NCBI GenBank assembly: GCA_009193035.1
Contig: SWDT01000300.1
Coordinates: forward strand, 53,692 to 117,691
Length of the DNA stretch: 64,000 nt
Direction: 5' to 3'
DNA from: Halicephalobus mephisto
Lineage: Eukaryota > Nematoda > Chromadorea > Rhabditida > Panagrolaimidae
Shown one piece after another: positions 12,921 to 25,400 of this stretch. Within the stretch, counting starts at the first letter, position 1. Each line of letters starts with the position of its first letter. The position numbers were made by a program, and so were the translations under genes. Below the pieces are notes generated by a model. It was given only the letters and a program-made list of their open reading frames with translations. It did no database searches and had not been told where the DNA came from.

Positions 12921-13390
12921 GTTTTTAATTTTAAAGTTTTCTAAGTTTTGGAATCTTCTACTTGATATCGTAAGACTACAGTATCTTCCACGGGATTCTC
13001 AAAAACTAGAAAAACATTAAATTTTAGAAAATTTCGAGGTTTTTTAAATTTTTAGAATTTACTGTAATTTAGGAGATTCCGGACACTTCTACAGTACCTT
13101 AATTTTTTAAATGTTAAATTTTCAAAATTGACCAAAAAATCGTTCAATTTTATTTTTTCAGTAAAATGATTAATTTATTGTTTTTTTACTTTTGTCCGTG
13201 AATTTTTTAAAACCTCAAAGTTTTATTTTTGAAAGTTAAATTCAATATTGTGGCCATTTAGTCTCCAAGGAAATCTCTTTGGGACGAGCTTTCAACCAGC
13301 TTGATTTGTTTTCCCGGATGTGCCATTGAAGACACTTACTCCAAACTATTTTGGACTTTTATGACATTATGGGAAAGGAGGATCCTTTTT

Positions 13391-13597
13391 CGGTTTCAAA
13401 GTGAAACTTTTTTCGGTCTCGAAGTGAAAAGTTTTTGTCTTGAAGCGAAACTTTTTCAGTCTCGAAGTGAAACTTTCTTTTAATCTCAAAGTGAAACTTT
13501 TTTTGGTCTCGAAGTGAAACTTTTTTTGGTCTCGAAGCGAAATTTTCTTTTAGTCTTGAAGCGAAACTTTCTTTTAGTCTCGAAGTGAAACTTTTTT
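13391..13597. repeat. Minisatellite GTCTCGAAGTGAAACTTTTTT
   Basis: Nine copies of about 23 bp vary at GAAGTG/GAAGCG and in T-run length. It lies in a region without a supported gene. Confidence 0.85.
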
Positions 13598-13973
13598 AAA
13601 TATTAGAGAAAATTTTTTTACATCTCAAAGTAGGATTTCTCAATGTGAAAGTGAAATTTGTGATTTTTGATCAAGTTGGTCTCGAAGGGATTTTACTTTT
13701 TTTTCAGAATTTTAGGGTTATGGTTATTAAAGATTGATGTGGTAGTAATGATATTCACTTTAAGAGCCAAGTTTTTTGTTACTAAATTGATCCAGGGAGG
13801 ACAATCATTGACTGTTTTTTAATATTTTAAATATTTTAAATATTTCTATTTTTTATATTTTTTACACTTTTATATTTTTACACTTTTATACTTTTACATT
13901 TTTATATTGTTTGTATTTTTTGATAGTTTCGAAAAACCCACTCTCGCCACGACTTTTGTTTACCTAAGTATTT

Positions 13974-14465
13974 ATGCCGTCTTCGCTTATCGATTTCGCT
14001 ATTATGCCATGTTTTCCTTTTTTGACCATTGGTCAGTTCTGGTTACTCATGTTCTTATTCTATCTCTCGCCTGAGGCAAAGAGATTCAATTTCAGTTTCG
14101 AGAGTGGAAGAGAACGGAGCACTCGAGAATGGATCTGGACGGTTTTGTCCGTCTTCCGGAGAGGCGCGAGAGTTTACGGACCTCATTAATTCTCCACTGG
14201 TCTGGTCCTGAGGAGAATCCAGTTTGTCATTTGCTAATTATGATTCGTGTTCCATTTTTGGACTAATTCAGGCAAATCTAACGGGTCTTATTTGTTTGTT
14301 GTTTCTGTAACCCGACAGCTGCCAGCCTCGATGGGACTCAATAAGGCGGAAAAGCGGCTTCCTCTTCCATTTTTCTTCTGTAAGGAGGTTAATGGAGTTT
14401 TCACACTTGATTGTTACCGAGATTCCGTTGAATCTTCCTACATCCAATGGAATTTTCTGAAATGA
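13974..14465 (+). other. Two coding-like islands
   Basis: At 13974-14211 two overlapping plus-strand frames both look coding-like, so the true frame is unclear. At 14247-14465 a frame reading FHFWTNSGKSNGSYLFVVSV and ending ...SSYIQWNFLK before a stop has coding-like codons. No splice donors or domains were recognised. These may be exons of an undetected gene or remnants of one. Confidence 0.25.
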
Positions 14466-15670
14466 CGATCCGAAACCGATGATTTTTGAAAATATTTAAA
14501 ATTCCGCAACAGTATCCGTCTTTGATTTTTGGAGTAGTTTTAGATATCTAAAAATATTTAAAATACTATAATATTTAATGGGATTTTCTAAAATTATAAT
14601 CAAAAACCGATGATTTCTGAAAATATTTAAAATTCCGAAAATTCGTGTCGGGAAAATTTCGCAACAGTATCCGTCTTTGATTTTTACAGTAGTTTTAGAT
14701 ATTTAAGTTTTAAAAATATAATATTTAACGGAATTTTTTAAAATTATAATCAAAAACCAATGATTTTTGAAAATATTTAAAATTCCGAAAATTTCGGAAC
14801 AGTATTTATTTTTTTATTTTTATTATTTTATTTGAATTTTATAAACTTTGAATTATTCCAAAATATAGTGGAGGAATCTGGAAATGACATTTGAAATCGA
14901 AAGTTTTCAAATTGTGAATATTCGCAACTTTCTAGTTTTAAATATTTTTCAATTTATTATTTTTCAGAAAATTCTAGAATCTTCCGAAATTTTGAATATC
15001 ATCAAATATCCAAAAACATTTTTTTAAAATTGTTTGATTTTTGGAAATCAAAAAAAATAATTTAAATTCTAAAATGATCAAAATTATTTTTTTTTTGAAT
15101 TTTTCTGATTTTTAAAAAATTTAAAAAAATAGAAAAATCCAAAAAATTACGATTTTGATAATTTTAGAATTATTTTTTTTAATTTTTAGAAATTTTTAAA
15201 GAATTTAAAAAAATAATTTAAATTTTAAAATCATCAAAATTGTGATTTTTTGAATTTCTTGTTGAGACAAATTTCGTAAAAATACTTTTTTCTAATTTTC
15301 GAGATAGAAAGATTACCCAAGCTCTGCTGTCATTGAAATAATATAATTCTTTGATTAAAAATCTTCCGAAATCCTAATTTGCATTTTTTAGTTTTCTTTT
15401 TTCAGAAAACATTTTATTTTTAAAATTATTAAAATTAAAGATTTTTAAAAATTAAATTTTTTTAGAAATTTAAAAATTTTTTAAAGAAATTTAATTTTTT
15501 AAACATTTTTATTTAAATTTAAAATTTTATTTTTGAATTAAAAATTTTTGTTTATTTTTTAAATTTAGAATTTTATTTTTTTTTTAAATTTAAAATTTTA
15601 TTTTTTTTGAATTAATTGATGTTCGAAATTTCCATAATTGAGGTCAAAAAAAACATTTCCGATTTTTTAG

Positions 15671-15803
15671 AGTGTCCATTAATGGACAGAAATTTCTAAT
15701 GGAAGTAAGTTTCCTGAATTTTATTGTTTTTTAGTTCCAAGACCTCGTGGCTTTTCTGGATTTCCGACTTTTTTGGACTTCTTTGTTTTCTTTTGGTCTT
15801 TAG
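15671..15803 (+). other. Coding-like pair of exons around a 30-nt intron
   Basis: TTTTTTAG precedes a 34-nt segment (15671-15704). Then come a GTAAGT donor, a 30-nt stretch ending TTTTTTAG (15705-15734) and 23 codons to TAG at 15803. The join keeps the frame (VSINGQKFLME then FQDLVAFLDF). The splice signals are good, but 30 nt is extremely short for an intron. The product is unknown. Confidence 0.3.
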
Positions 15804-15934
15804 CTTTTCGAAGAGGCCTGTTGATTGTCCATTTCCTTTTGTTAGTTTCACATTTTCCACATAGTTTTTAAATTTAGAGTATTTTTGAAATTATTTAACT
15901 TTTTTTAATTTTTTTATAATTTTTGATTCATTAT

Positions 15935-16165
15935 TTTCGCGTTGAGATATTTTATTTTTTCGTGTTAAGATTCGAGTTATTAATTTTTGTTTATAATTTT
16001 ATTTTCCCCTTAAGACTGATTATTAATTTTCGTGTTGAAATATTTTATTTTTTCGTGTTAAGATTCGAGTTATTAATTTTCGTGTTAAGATCCGAGTTAT
16101 TAATTTTCGCATTGAGATATTTTATTTTTCGTGTTAAGATCCGAGTTATTAATTTTCAATTGAGA
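15935..16165. repeat. Minisatellite TTTTCGTGTTAAGATTCGAG
   Basis: Repeated TCGTGTTAAGATTCGAGTTA and GTTGAGATATTTTATTTTTC units of about 30-45 bp lie just upstream of the cadherin start. They are non-coding, and the open frame across them is an artefact. Confidence 0.7.
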
Positions 16166-16443
16166 TTATAATGTTTCTGATTTTCTTGTCTGGAATTTTG
16201 ATCATTTTCGCATTAAGACTGTAATTGTTAATTTTCGTATTGAGACCGTGATTTTTTTTCGTGTTAGAAGCACTTTTTCCGTTAAGTTATTTTGTCGAAG
16301 AAATTTTAAATTTTTAAATTTCCAGATTGAAATTCGGTTTCCGATTTCTCACTGCCTACATTCAATTTGTACCTCAAAAATTGGTTTTTGTGATGGTTTT
16401 CATCCGATGAATTACTTGAATATTTTTTGAATAGAATTAAGAA

Positions 16444-19400
16444 ATGCGGGTCCCTAAACGAAGCAGCAGTAATCATCCGCCAATTACTGTTGCTTGGTTT
16501 TTTATATATTTTTTATTTTTCTCCGTTTTTGTGACGTCTTCAGATGCCTTCAGGAAGGCTCGAGGACGGCTTCTGGGACAGTCCCTTCTGCCCTTTGGCT
16601 ACAACTTCGAATTTACCAGTCAAGAATACAATGTTTCATTAAAAGAAAACACCAGAAATCGGGCTTTTGTTCAAGTTGATGGAGCTGAAAAAATTGGAGT
16701 TTTTCTTCCTCCAATTTTTTCGAAAATAAAATACAAAATTGTCGACGGAGATAAAGATAAACTTTTCGTTGCAAATCACCTAGTGTTGGGTGATTTTGCA
16801 TTTTTACAGATAACTCCAGAAAAAGGAGAGATTCTCAACAGGGAACGGAAGGGACATTACGAACTCCTCGTCAAGGCCACTTTGAAAAGGAAAAACGCGA
16901 ACACTTTGGAAACGACCACGAAAGTCAATCTCAGGATACTGGATGAAAATGACAATAATCCCATGTTCAGAAAAGTAGAATACGAAGTTGAAGTAGATAC
17001 AAACGTAAGTTTAAAAAATCAACTTTAAAAAAATTAATTTATCCGAAAAAATAAATCAACTTTAAAAAAATTAATTTTTTCAAAAAAAGTTAACTAAAAA
17101 AATTAATTTATCCGAAAAAATAAATTAACCTTAAAAAAATGAATTTTTTCAAAAAAAATTAACTAAAAAAATAAGTTTTTTCGAAATAGATTAATTTTAG
17201 AAATATATATTTTTTCGAAATAGATTAATTTTAGAAATATATAGTTTAAGAAAATTAAAAAAAATTGTTTTTTTTTTAAATTTTTTGTTTAAAAAATAGT
17301 TTTTTAAAAATGTTTATTTTTGAATTTGTTTCGTTTCAGACTCCGCTGAATGCCCGTCTTCTGAAACTCGAGGCTTTCGATGCCGATGAAGGCCTCAATT
17401 CAGAAGTCTACTACTCCATGACTAACCCTCTCGATGATTCTGTCGTTTCTCAGTTCTATATCGACGCCAAAACTGGATGGATCAGGACTTTTTCGGAACT
17501 TAGTCCTGGGAACTACACCGTCAACTGCTTCGTCGAGGACAGGACTAGTCGTCTGCAGTTCTATTCCGCTCAGGACTCTCCGAAAACCGCTTTCATCCGG
17601 AATCAGGCAAAAGCTAAGATTACTGTTAAAAGTGCTCCAGAAGAGAAGTTGGAAATTACTGTAGAGAAATTCCTTCTGAGACCGTTTTCGAAGGAGAAAC
17701 AACTCGGAGCGAAGATCAAAGTCGAAGGAGGTCGGGAGGAGGTCCAGCTGGTCCCGACCGGAAATTCCAAAAACGTCTGGATCGAGCCGGATTCTGACGG
17801 GTTTAATCTCTTCGTCGGAAGAACTTCGAACAGAAGCATATCTGCCGAGATCCAGGCTTCCGAAATGGTCCTAAACGGAAAAAATATTTCGAAAAAAATC
17901 AATCTCGAAATCGATCCTAAAAGAAAAATATCCTTCAAAAATTTCGAAGATTTTTTAAATCTCCAAGTTAACGAATCTACGCCTCTCGGATTTGTCGTTT
18001 ATCAGTTTACTGTAGCGGAAGTCGCGAAAGAAGACCTGGATTCGGTCAAGTACAGACTGAGGACGGAGGCGAAGGAGTTTCCGTTCCACCTCGACAGGAA
18101 CACCGGACAATTGAACCTTAAAGAAAAATTGGATTTCGAAATCACCAAAAGTTACGAATTTACTGTAATTGCGAAATTGGAAGGATTCGAAGAGGCTAAA
18201 GTGAACTTCCCTATGAAAGTTACAGTAGTCGATTCGAACGACAATTGTCCGAAATTCGTCAAAATTCCGGAAAATTTCAAAGTTTTACTACCTTCGACGA
18301 ACAAAGGATCGAAAATCTTCCAAGTCAAGGCCACAGATCAGGATTCTGGAGATAATGGAAAAGTGTTTTATAAATTACGAAATTCACAAAAAAACACAAA
18401 TAATTTCACCGATTTCGTAATCGACTCCGAAACTGGAATCGTCACCCTCGGAAGAAAACCCGAAAAAAAGACCAAATTCTGGAGGATTACGGTAGTTGCT
18501 TTCGATGCGGGATTTCCGGTCAGTTTGGCTTCTGAAGTCGAAATTGAAATTTTTGCAAATTCTGAAGACCTGAAAAAATCTTCAGAATTTTCGAAAATTT
18601 CATCATCGTGTCAAGTCGAAAACAAACATGCTCCGAAATTTTCGAAACTCCCTGAGGCGATTACTGTAAAAGAAGACATTCCGCAAGGTACTGTAATCGG
18701 GAAAATGACAGCGACAGACGCGGATTACGGTATTAATGGAATTGTTCAATTCAGCACTTCTGACGAATATTTCGAAATCGACACTTACTCAGGGGAAATC
18801 CAAGTCGGAAAGTCCTTAGTTGACCTTTTCGACGAGTTCAACAAAGGTCAAGAGGTCGTCAACTACCAACTGGAGATTACGGTATCTGACATGGGAGGCT
18901 TCGTCAACCCGAAAGCGGCTTTCCTCTCGACCAAGTCCGTCATCACGATCAGAATCCAGGACGTGAATAATTTTTCTCCAGAATTCGAATCGGAAAATTA
19001 CTTTTCTGAAATTTCCGAAAACGTCGGTGCCGGAATAGAGCTTCTGAAAGTGAAGGCCATCGACAGAGATCCGGGACAGTTCGGGAGAGTGGAGTACGTC
19101 CTCGGAATCGAGAACGATCTGATTTCCATCGATCCAGACACCGGAGTTGTGAAAACAGAAAAAAATTTCGACAGAGAACTCTCACCGCGAAATGGCGAAT
19201 TTCACTTCCTTTTGGCGGCTTTCGACAGAGCTGATCCCTCCAAGTTCGGATTCGCCAATTTGACTATCAGAGTAACTGACGAAAACGACAATGCTCCAAA
19301 GTGTCTGAGAGATATCCAAGAGGTTTGTTTTTGAGTTTTTCCGAACGCGCGTCTTAGATTTGGAAATTTAGAAAAACACGCGTATTATAGATTATATAAT

Positions 19401-22400
19401 TCAGAAAAATGCGCGTATTGTAAATTATATAATTCAAAAGAAAACGCGCGTATTATAAATCATCAAACTGAAAAACGCGCGTTTTATTCGTAAAAAATAC
19501 AAAAACGCGCGCGTATCATAGATTTAAAATCTAAAAAAACGCACATGTTATGCATTATGAAATTTAAAAAAAACGTGTCTTGAATTATGACATTTGAAAA
19601 AACGCGTACTTTATTGTTGAAAATTTTTAAAAAACGCGTATTTTATTGTTGAAAATAAAAAAAACGCGCGTTTTATTGTTGAAAATAAAAAAAACGCGCG
19701 TCTTGAATTATGGCATTTGAAAAAACGCGCGTCGTTTCGAATAAAACATTGTAAAAACCCATATCTTATAAACCGCAAAATGCAAATTTTTTTTTCCGAA
19801 TTAATATTTCCGAATAAAAGTTTTCTAAAAAACTGCTTTTTATTTTGGTTCAAAGTTTTCTATTTAAAATAAAACTCGAAAAATTGCTTTTCATATATGA
19901 ATTATTTTCTAATTTGTGCATTTTTAGTTCAAAGTCCTCGAAGACGCTCCCCGTGGCCAGCTGATCGGCTGTTTGGCCGCCGCGGACGCCGACGAAGGGA
20001 CGAACGCCGAGATCTTCTTCAACCTCGTCAAGACGGTCCCCAAGGTTCCGTTCAGAGTGGATTCTGCTTCTGGATGTCTCTTCATGGATTCTACAATTCC
20101 ACTATCTGCAGATCGTCATTCCAGATATTCCTTCAACGTGACTGTGTCGGATAAAGGAACTCCTGTTTTGTCTTCTGTTTGTCAAGTCAAACTGGACCTG
20201 ATCAAAGTGAATCAGAACCTCATGGCCCCGGAATTCAGCGAAGTCGCAGTAGAAGCCAGTGTGAAGGAGAATCTCCCGGTCGAGACAGAAGTCCTCCAGG
20301 TGAAAGCGACGGATCCAGAAGGGAAACAAGTAAAATACGAACTCGTTGGAGGAAGTGGATTAGGATATTTCGAAATCGACGAGGATTCCGGAATGATCAC
20401 CACAGCTACCGTTCTTGATTATGAAGCTACTCCTTCTTATTGGTTGACGGTGAAGGCCACAGATACAGACGAGAAACCGTTGAGTGGATATTTGTACGTC
20501 CTTGTGAGAGTTCTGGATGTCAACGACAGGGCTCCGTTATTTGAGCAACCGATTTACTTCGTTAACGTTGAGGAAAATTCAGCAGAAAACAAGGTCTGTT
20601 ACTTTTCAATTTCGATATATGAGGTTTCAATGATTACTGAAATTATTACTTTTAATATATCACAATCAAATTAATCAATTTTCAGTTAGTTTTCATATAT
20701 CAAAAATTCGTACTTAAGGATATTATCAGATTTCAATATATGAGATTTCAATGATTAATGAAATTATTACTTTTAATATATTAAAATCAAATTTATATGT
20801 TGATGAGATAGTTTCATATATCAAAAATCGTTTTTTAAGGATATTGTTAGGTTTTAATATATGAGATTTAAAATTGGAATGATAAAAATCCACTTTTAGG
20901 TGATTCTGAAACTCGAAGCTGAAGATGCCGACGGTCGTAGAATTGACAATTCTGATGGACTCCTCCGGTTCTCTATCGTCAAAGGCAACACTCAAAGCCT
21001 GTTCCACATTGATCCTAACACCGGATATCTCGTCACGGGAAAACGACATCTGGATCGGGAAACCCAGAAGGAACACGAACTCGTGGTCCGCGTCTGTGAC
21101 ACGTCCAGCTTCCAGTCCATAGGATCTTCTCTCTGTGCAGATGCCCTTGTTATCGTTATGGTTGATGACGTCAACGACAACAAACCGTTGTTCAACACCA
21201 CAACTAGTCTGAATGTCCAGGTCCCGGCGGACAAGATCGGGTTTTTGACAAGGATCTTCGCGAACGACGCTGATTCTGACGGTCCGAATTCTGAAATTGA
21301 ATACAGCTTCATTGGACCCCTGGAGGACCCGAGACTGAGGATTGACAAGTATGGAAGGATTTCGACGATAGAAGCTCTGCCAAGTGGAAAGGAAGTCCAT
21401 ATTTCTGTGCTGGCCAGGGACAACGGGGAACCGAGGTTGAACAGCAGCATCATGCTGACTTTGGAACCTCTAGGTAACCTAATTTTAAACATTCATATAT
21501 TATTTCCCTTCCTAGGAACTACCTAAGTAATTTTATTCTAAATTTAGAGAAATACAACTCGTGAACTCCAAATTTTTTGATTTTTTAATCCTAAAATCTT
21601 GGAAATGTTATTTTTCGTTTTCAAAACTACTTCATATATTATTTTCCTTTATAGAAAGTATTTCAGTAGTTAAATATGAAATTTAGAAAAATTCAACCCA
21701 TAAAGTTCAATTTTTCGAATATATTTATGAAATCCTAAGATTTTCTTACATGTTATCTTTGGTTTCAAAAATCTCATTTTATATATTAATTTTGAGTTAT
21801 ATAGTTGGTAGATAAGACTTCTTTTTTCAGGACGCTCTAGGAAATCCGCCTCCGGCAATCACAAGCCGAAATTTATCGAGAAGGATTTGTGGAAGGAACT
21901 TTACGTTTCTGATTCTGATCCTGTCGGTGTGATAGTCGGTTTGGTCCGAGCGGAAGACGAAGACAACGATCCTCTGTGGTTTGGCATTGCTGAGGATTCA
22001 GAAAATCCCAATGAAACTTTTGCTTTTAAATCCGCAACTGGAGAATTAATCCTGGCGAGGTCCGTCAATCTCATCGATCCGAAGCTCTCTGAAGTAAAAT
22101 TGAGCGTTATTGTTTCTGATGGAATTGCCGAAATTATTGACAAGTTGGTAATCAAGATTTCTCGATCTGCATCTGCCCCGAGACCGGAATTCGAAAAATC
22201 TAGCGACTCTTTGAATCTGAAGTCGAGTTCGCCGGTCGGGATGGTCCTATACACCGCGAAAGCCAGTTTTGACGAATCCAGAACTGGCATCAGTCATCCA
22301 CACAGATTATTCTACTCCATCCACCACATTGATGACGTCATTGCGAGGGATTTCTTGAAGATAGATCCTCATTCCGGTCAACTGATCCTCGAGAAACCTT

Positions 22401-25400
22401 TGACGAGTCAAGTTTCGAAAAACTTCACCGTCATCGTCTCTGCCAAAGTCGGTTCAGTTGAGAATTTCCTGCAGTTATTTGTCACCAAGGAAGATGCCAA
22501 TGAAAATCCTCCTAAATTCATCAGTAAAAATTTCATTTTTCCGTTGGATGTGAATTTAGAACCAGGAGCGACTCTCGGGATAGTGACTGCTTTCGATGCA
22601 GACAAGGATGATGTCAGTTATTCCGTTATTTCCGGAAATGAATTTGGACTTTTTTCCATTGATTCCAAGTCAGGAGGATTGAAAATAGTCAAAACTGTCC
22701 CGAATATTTTCAAAGAAGCGATTTTGACCTTGAGAGTGACGGATTCTGGAGACCCTCAGAAGTCCTCCACTTCTGTCGCTAGAATCTTCCTTCAACAAAC
22801 AACCAAGACCGTTAAACCTGTTTTTGAATCGGAATCTCTACAGTTGCACGTGTCGGACGAAACCAGAGTCGGATCCGTTTTGACTCAGGCGCGGCTGATT
22901 CCGGGTCTCGGAAGTCTTCAAACAAGTATCGTTTTTGATGGATTTTGTGAATTTTTCGATATCCATTTCGTCAGTGGAGTAATCCGATTGAAAAAGGGCT
23001 TTCCGATGAAGAACATGGATTGGGCGGTCAATTGCACGATTTTTGCCTTAAACGAAGGAGGAAACAACGCGACCATTGGGATTCACGTCAAGGTTGGTGA
23101 ATTTTCATATATCAAAAAATTTATTTTTAAAATATCTTCGATTACAAACCATATATTAACTTCTAATATAATTAATTATAGAAATTTTTATTTAAAATGT
23201 TAAATTTTTCGATTTTAGGCTACTTGAAAAATTTAAATTTTCATATAAAAACTTTCTTTTTTGGTTTAAATTTTACCCAAAATGGTTGGAATACTATTAG
23301 GGAGAAGGTTGAAGTATTTTTACTTTGAGAATTTTAAATTTAAAGAAATTGATATATGAATGCCGTTTTTCTAGGTTCTCTCGACTTTCTTCCGCTCTGT
23401 CCGCTTCAGTTCTCCCGTTGTTCATTCATTCATCGAGGAAAATGCTACTCCTGGCAGCTCTCTCTATTCGGATTCCAATCAAACTTCTCCGTTGTCGTTG
23501 GAAGTCATTTCTGCTTCTGGATCCAAGCCGAAGATCAAGATTCTTTCTCCTCGTGAATCCCACTTTTCCATCGATCCTATTTCTGGTGGAATTCGATTAA
23601 CGAATCCTCTAGATTATGAAGTGGACAAAAACTGGGAATTTTACGTGACTTCGAGTCATCTGGGAGCTTTCCCTCATCTGGTGTCTGCTCCGGCTCTGGT
23701 CAAAGTCGCTGTCGGGAATCTGAATGACGTTTCTCCGAATTTTCCAGCTCTAGGAGAAAAATTCGAAGTTCTTCTTCCACCAATCGAAGGAACCAAGATT
23801 GGGAAGTTGAAGGCAGAGGATAAAGACGAAAATGACGTCATCAGCTACGGTTTGAAGTCGAGTGAATTTTCGAAGTTGTTTTTTGTAAACAGGACTTCTG
23901 GAGACTTGATGGTGGCGACAAACAAAAGTTCGGATTTCAAAAATACTGTTTTCATGGTGAGTTTGAGGTTTTTATTTTAAATAATTAAATCAAAATTGAA
24001 TTTTTTTGATTTTGGGAAATTTTTAGAATTTTAAAAAATATAAAAAAATCTAAAATTTTTAATTTTTAAAAATTTGTGTTGAAATAATTTCAAAAAAATG
24101 TTTATTTTTATTTTTATAAAATCAGAATTCAAAAATCGAAGATTTTTAATTTTTAGAAATTCGTGTTGAAACAATTTTGTAATATTTTTTACACTTCTAC
24201 AGTAATTTTACAAAGTATTTAAAATTAATTTTATTCAAAGTCGTTTAATATTTGTATTTTAAATATCCAAAGATAATAATGGTTTTTTAGCTTCCTGTCG
24301 TTGCTTCTGATGGTGTTCATTCCGCTTCTACGAACGTTAAAATTACTGTAATTGATGCTTCGACCAAGGATGTCCCGATAAATAGACTTCGGTTTTCCCA
24401 AACAAGTTACAAAATTTCGCTTCTGGAGAACTCAACTACTACTTCGAAAAATCTGATTTCGTTTGAATTGGAAAATACTGAAAAATCAGAAGTCTTCAGA
24501 TTCGAACTTTTGACTTTTAATCCGGCTTTCGAACTTCTTGAAACAGCGGGGATTCTGAGGATCGTCGACGGGAGGATGGTTGATAGAGAACTGACTCCGG
24601 TTCTTGAGCTTCTGATCAAAGCTACTTCGTTGAATAATCCTGCAAGATCAGCAACTACGGTGGTTACTGTAGAAGTACAAGATATAAATGATTCTGCTCC
24701 TGAATTCTTGAATCTTCCATTTGAAGTTCTTCTAAGTGAAGACGCCTCTTCTGGAGACAGACTAATCTCGGTCAAAGCGAAGGACACTGATCTTGGGACG
24801 AATTCTGTAGTACGGTATTCTCTGGCTACAGACGCCCCTAGGTTCTTGGACATTAACAAGTTCGATGGAAGGATAACTCTGAATTCTAAACCGAATCTGA
24901 AAACTGGAGAAGAAATTAAATTTACCGTAATTGCGACAGATTCAGGAAAACCAGCTCTCGAAGCGAGGGAATCGATTACGGTAAAAATCGCAAATAAACA
25001 TCAGCCGATTTTCACACATAACAGATACTATTCTAAAATCTCCGAATCTGCAGCTGTCGGATCTTCGGTCATCTCCGTGAGGGCCACTTCGAAGTCAGAT
25101 GGAGTCATCGGATACAGAATCCAATCTGGAGATGAAGGAAAATACTTTTCAATTGACTTTAATTCTGGTTTGATTACGGTAAATAAGCATTTGGACAAAG
25201 AAGAAAAATCAAAATTCAAACTTATGGTTGAAGCCATCGATGTCACCAGAAACGTCCCTGGATTGGCTACGGTAGAAGTCGAAATTGAAGACGTAAATGA
25301 TTCTGCTCCAGTTTTCGACGAGATACTGTATTATTTTGAGGTTTTGGAGAATTTAGCCGTAGGGTCCTTGATCGGCCAAGTGAAGGCAAACGATTCAGAA

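Larger units (their letters stand above)
1..16443. other. Gene-poor, AT-rich, repeat-laden region
   Basis: No complete gene can be supported in this stretch. It is mostly A/T-rich sequence with long T and A runs, several tandem arrays and dispersed palindromic repeats (listed separately). Short GC-richer islands with coding-like codon use occur near 0.2, 2.0-2.8, 4.3, 5.5, 6.1, 7.7, 9.0, 9.9, 11.4, 13.3, 14.0-14.4 and 15.7 kb. Most end in a stop and lack a clear donor, so they may be exons of a gene with repeat-filled introns, decayed exons, or chance. It also holds the promoter region of the cadherin gene that begins at 16444, but no TATA box stands out. Confidence 0.7.

Noticed and set aside
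12607..13020. 137-codon frame repeating DVWKF/DIFENF
   Set aside because: Created by a 20-bp A/T minisatellite whose unit keeps the frame open.
13391..13597. CRISPR-like appearance of regular short repeats
   Set aside because: Contiguous degenerate minisatellite without unique spacers, in a eukaryotic context.
22578..22587. GGATAGTGAC inside cadherin exon 5
   Set aside because: It encodes the common cadherin residues GIVTA and lacks the other repeat sub-motifs; coincidence with the dispersed repeat.
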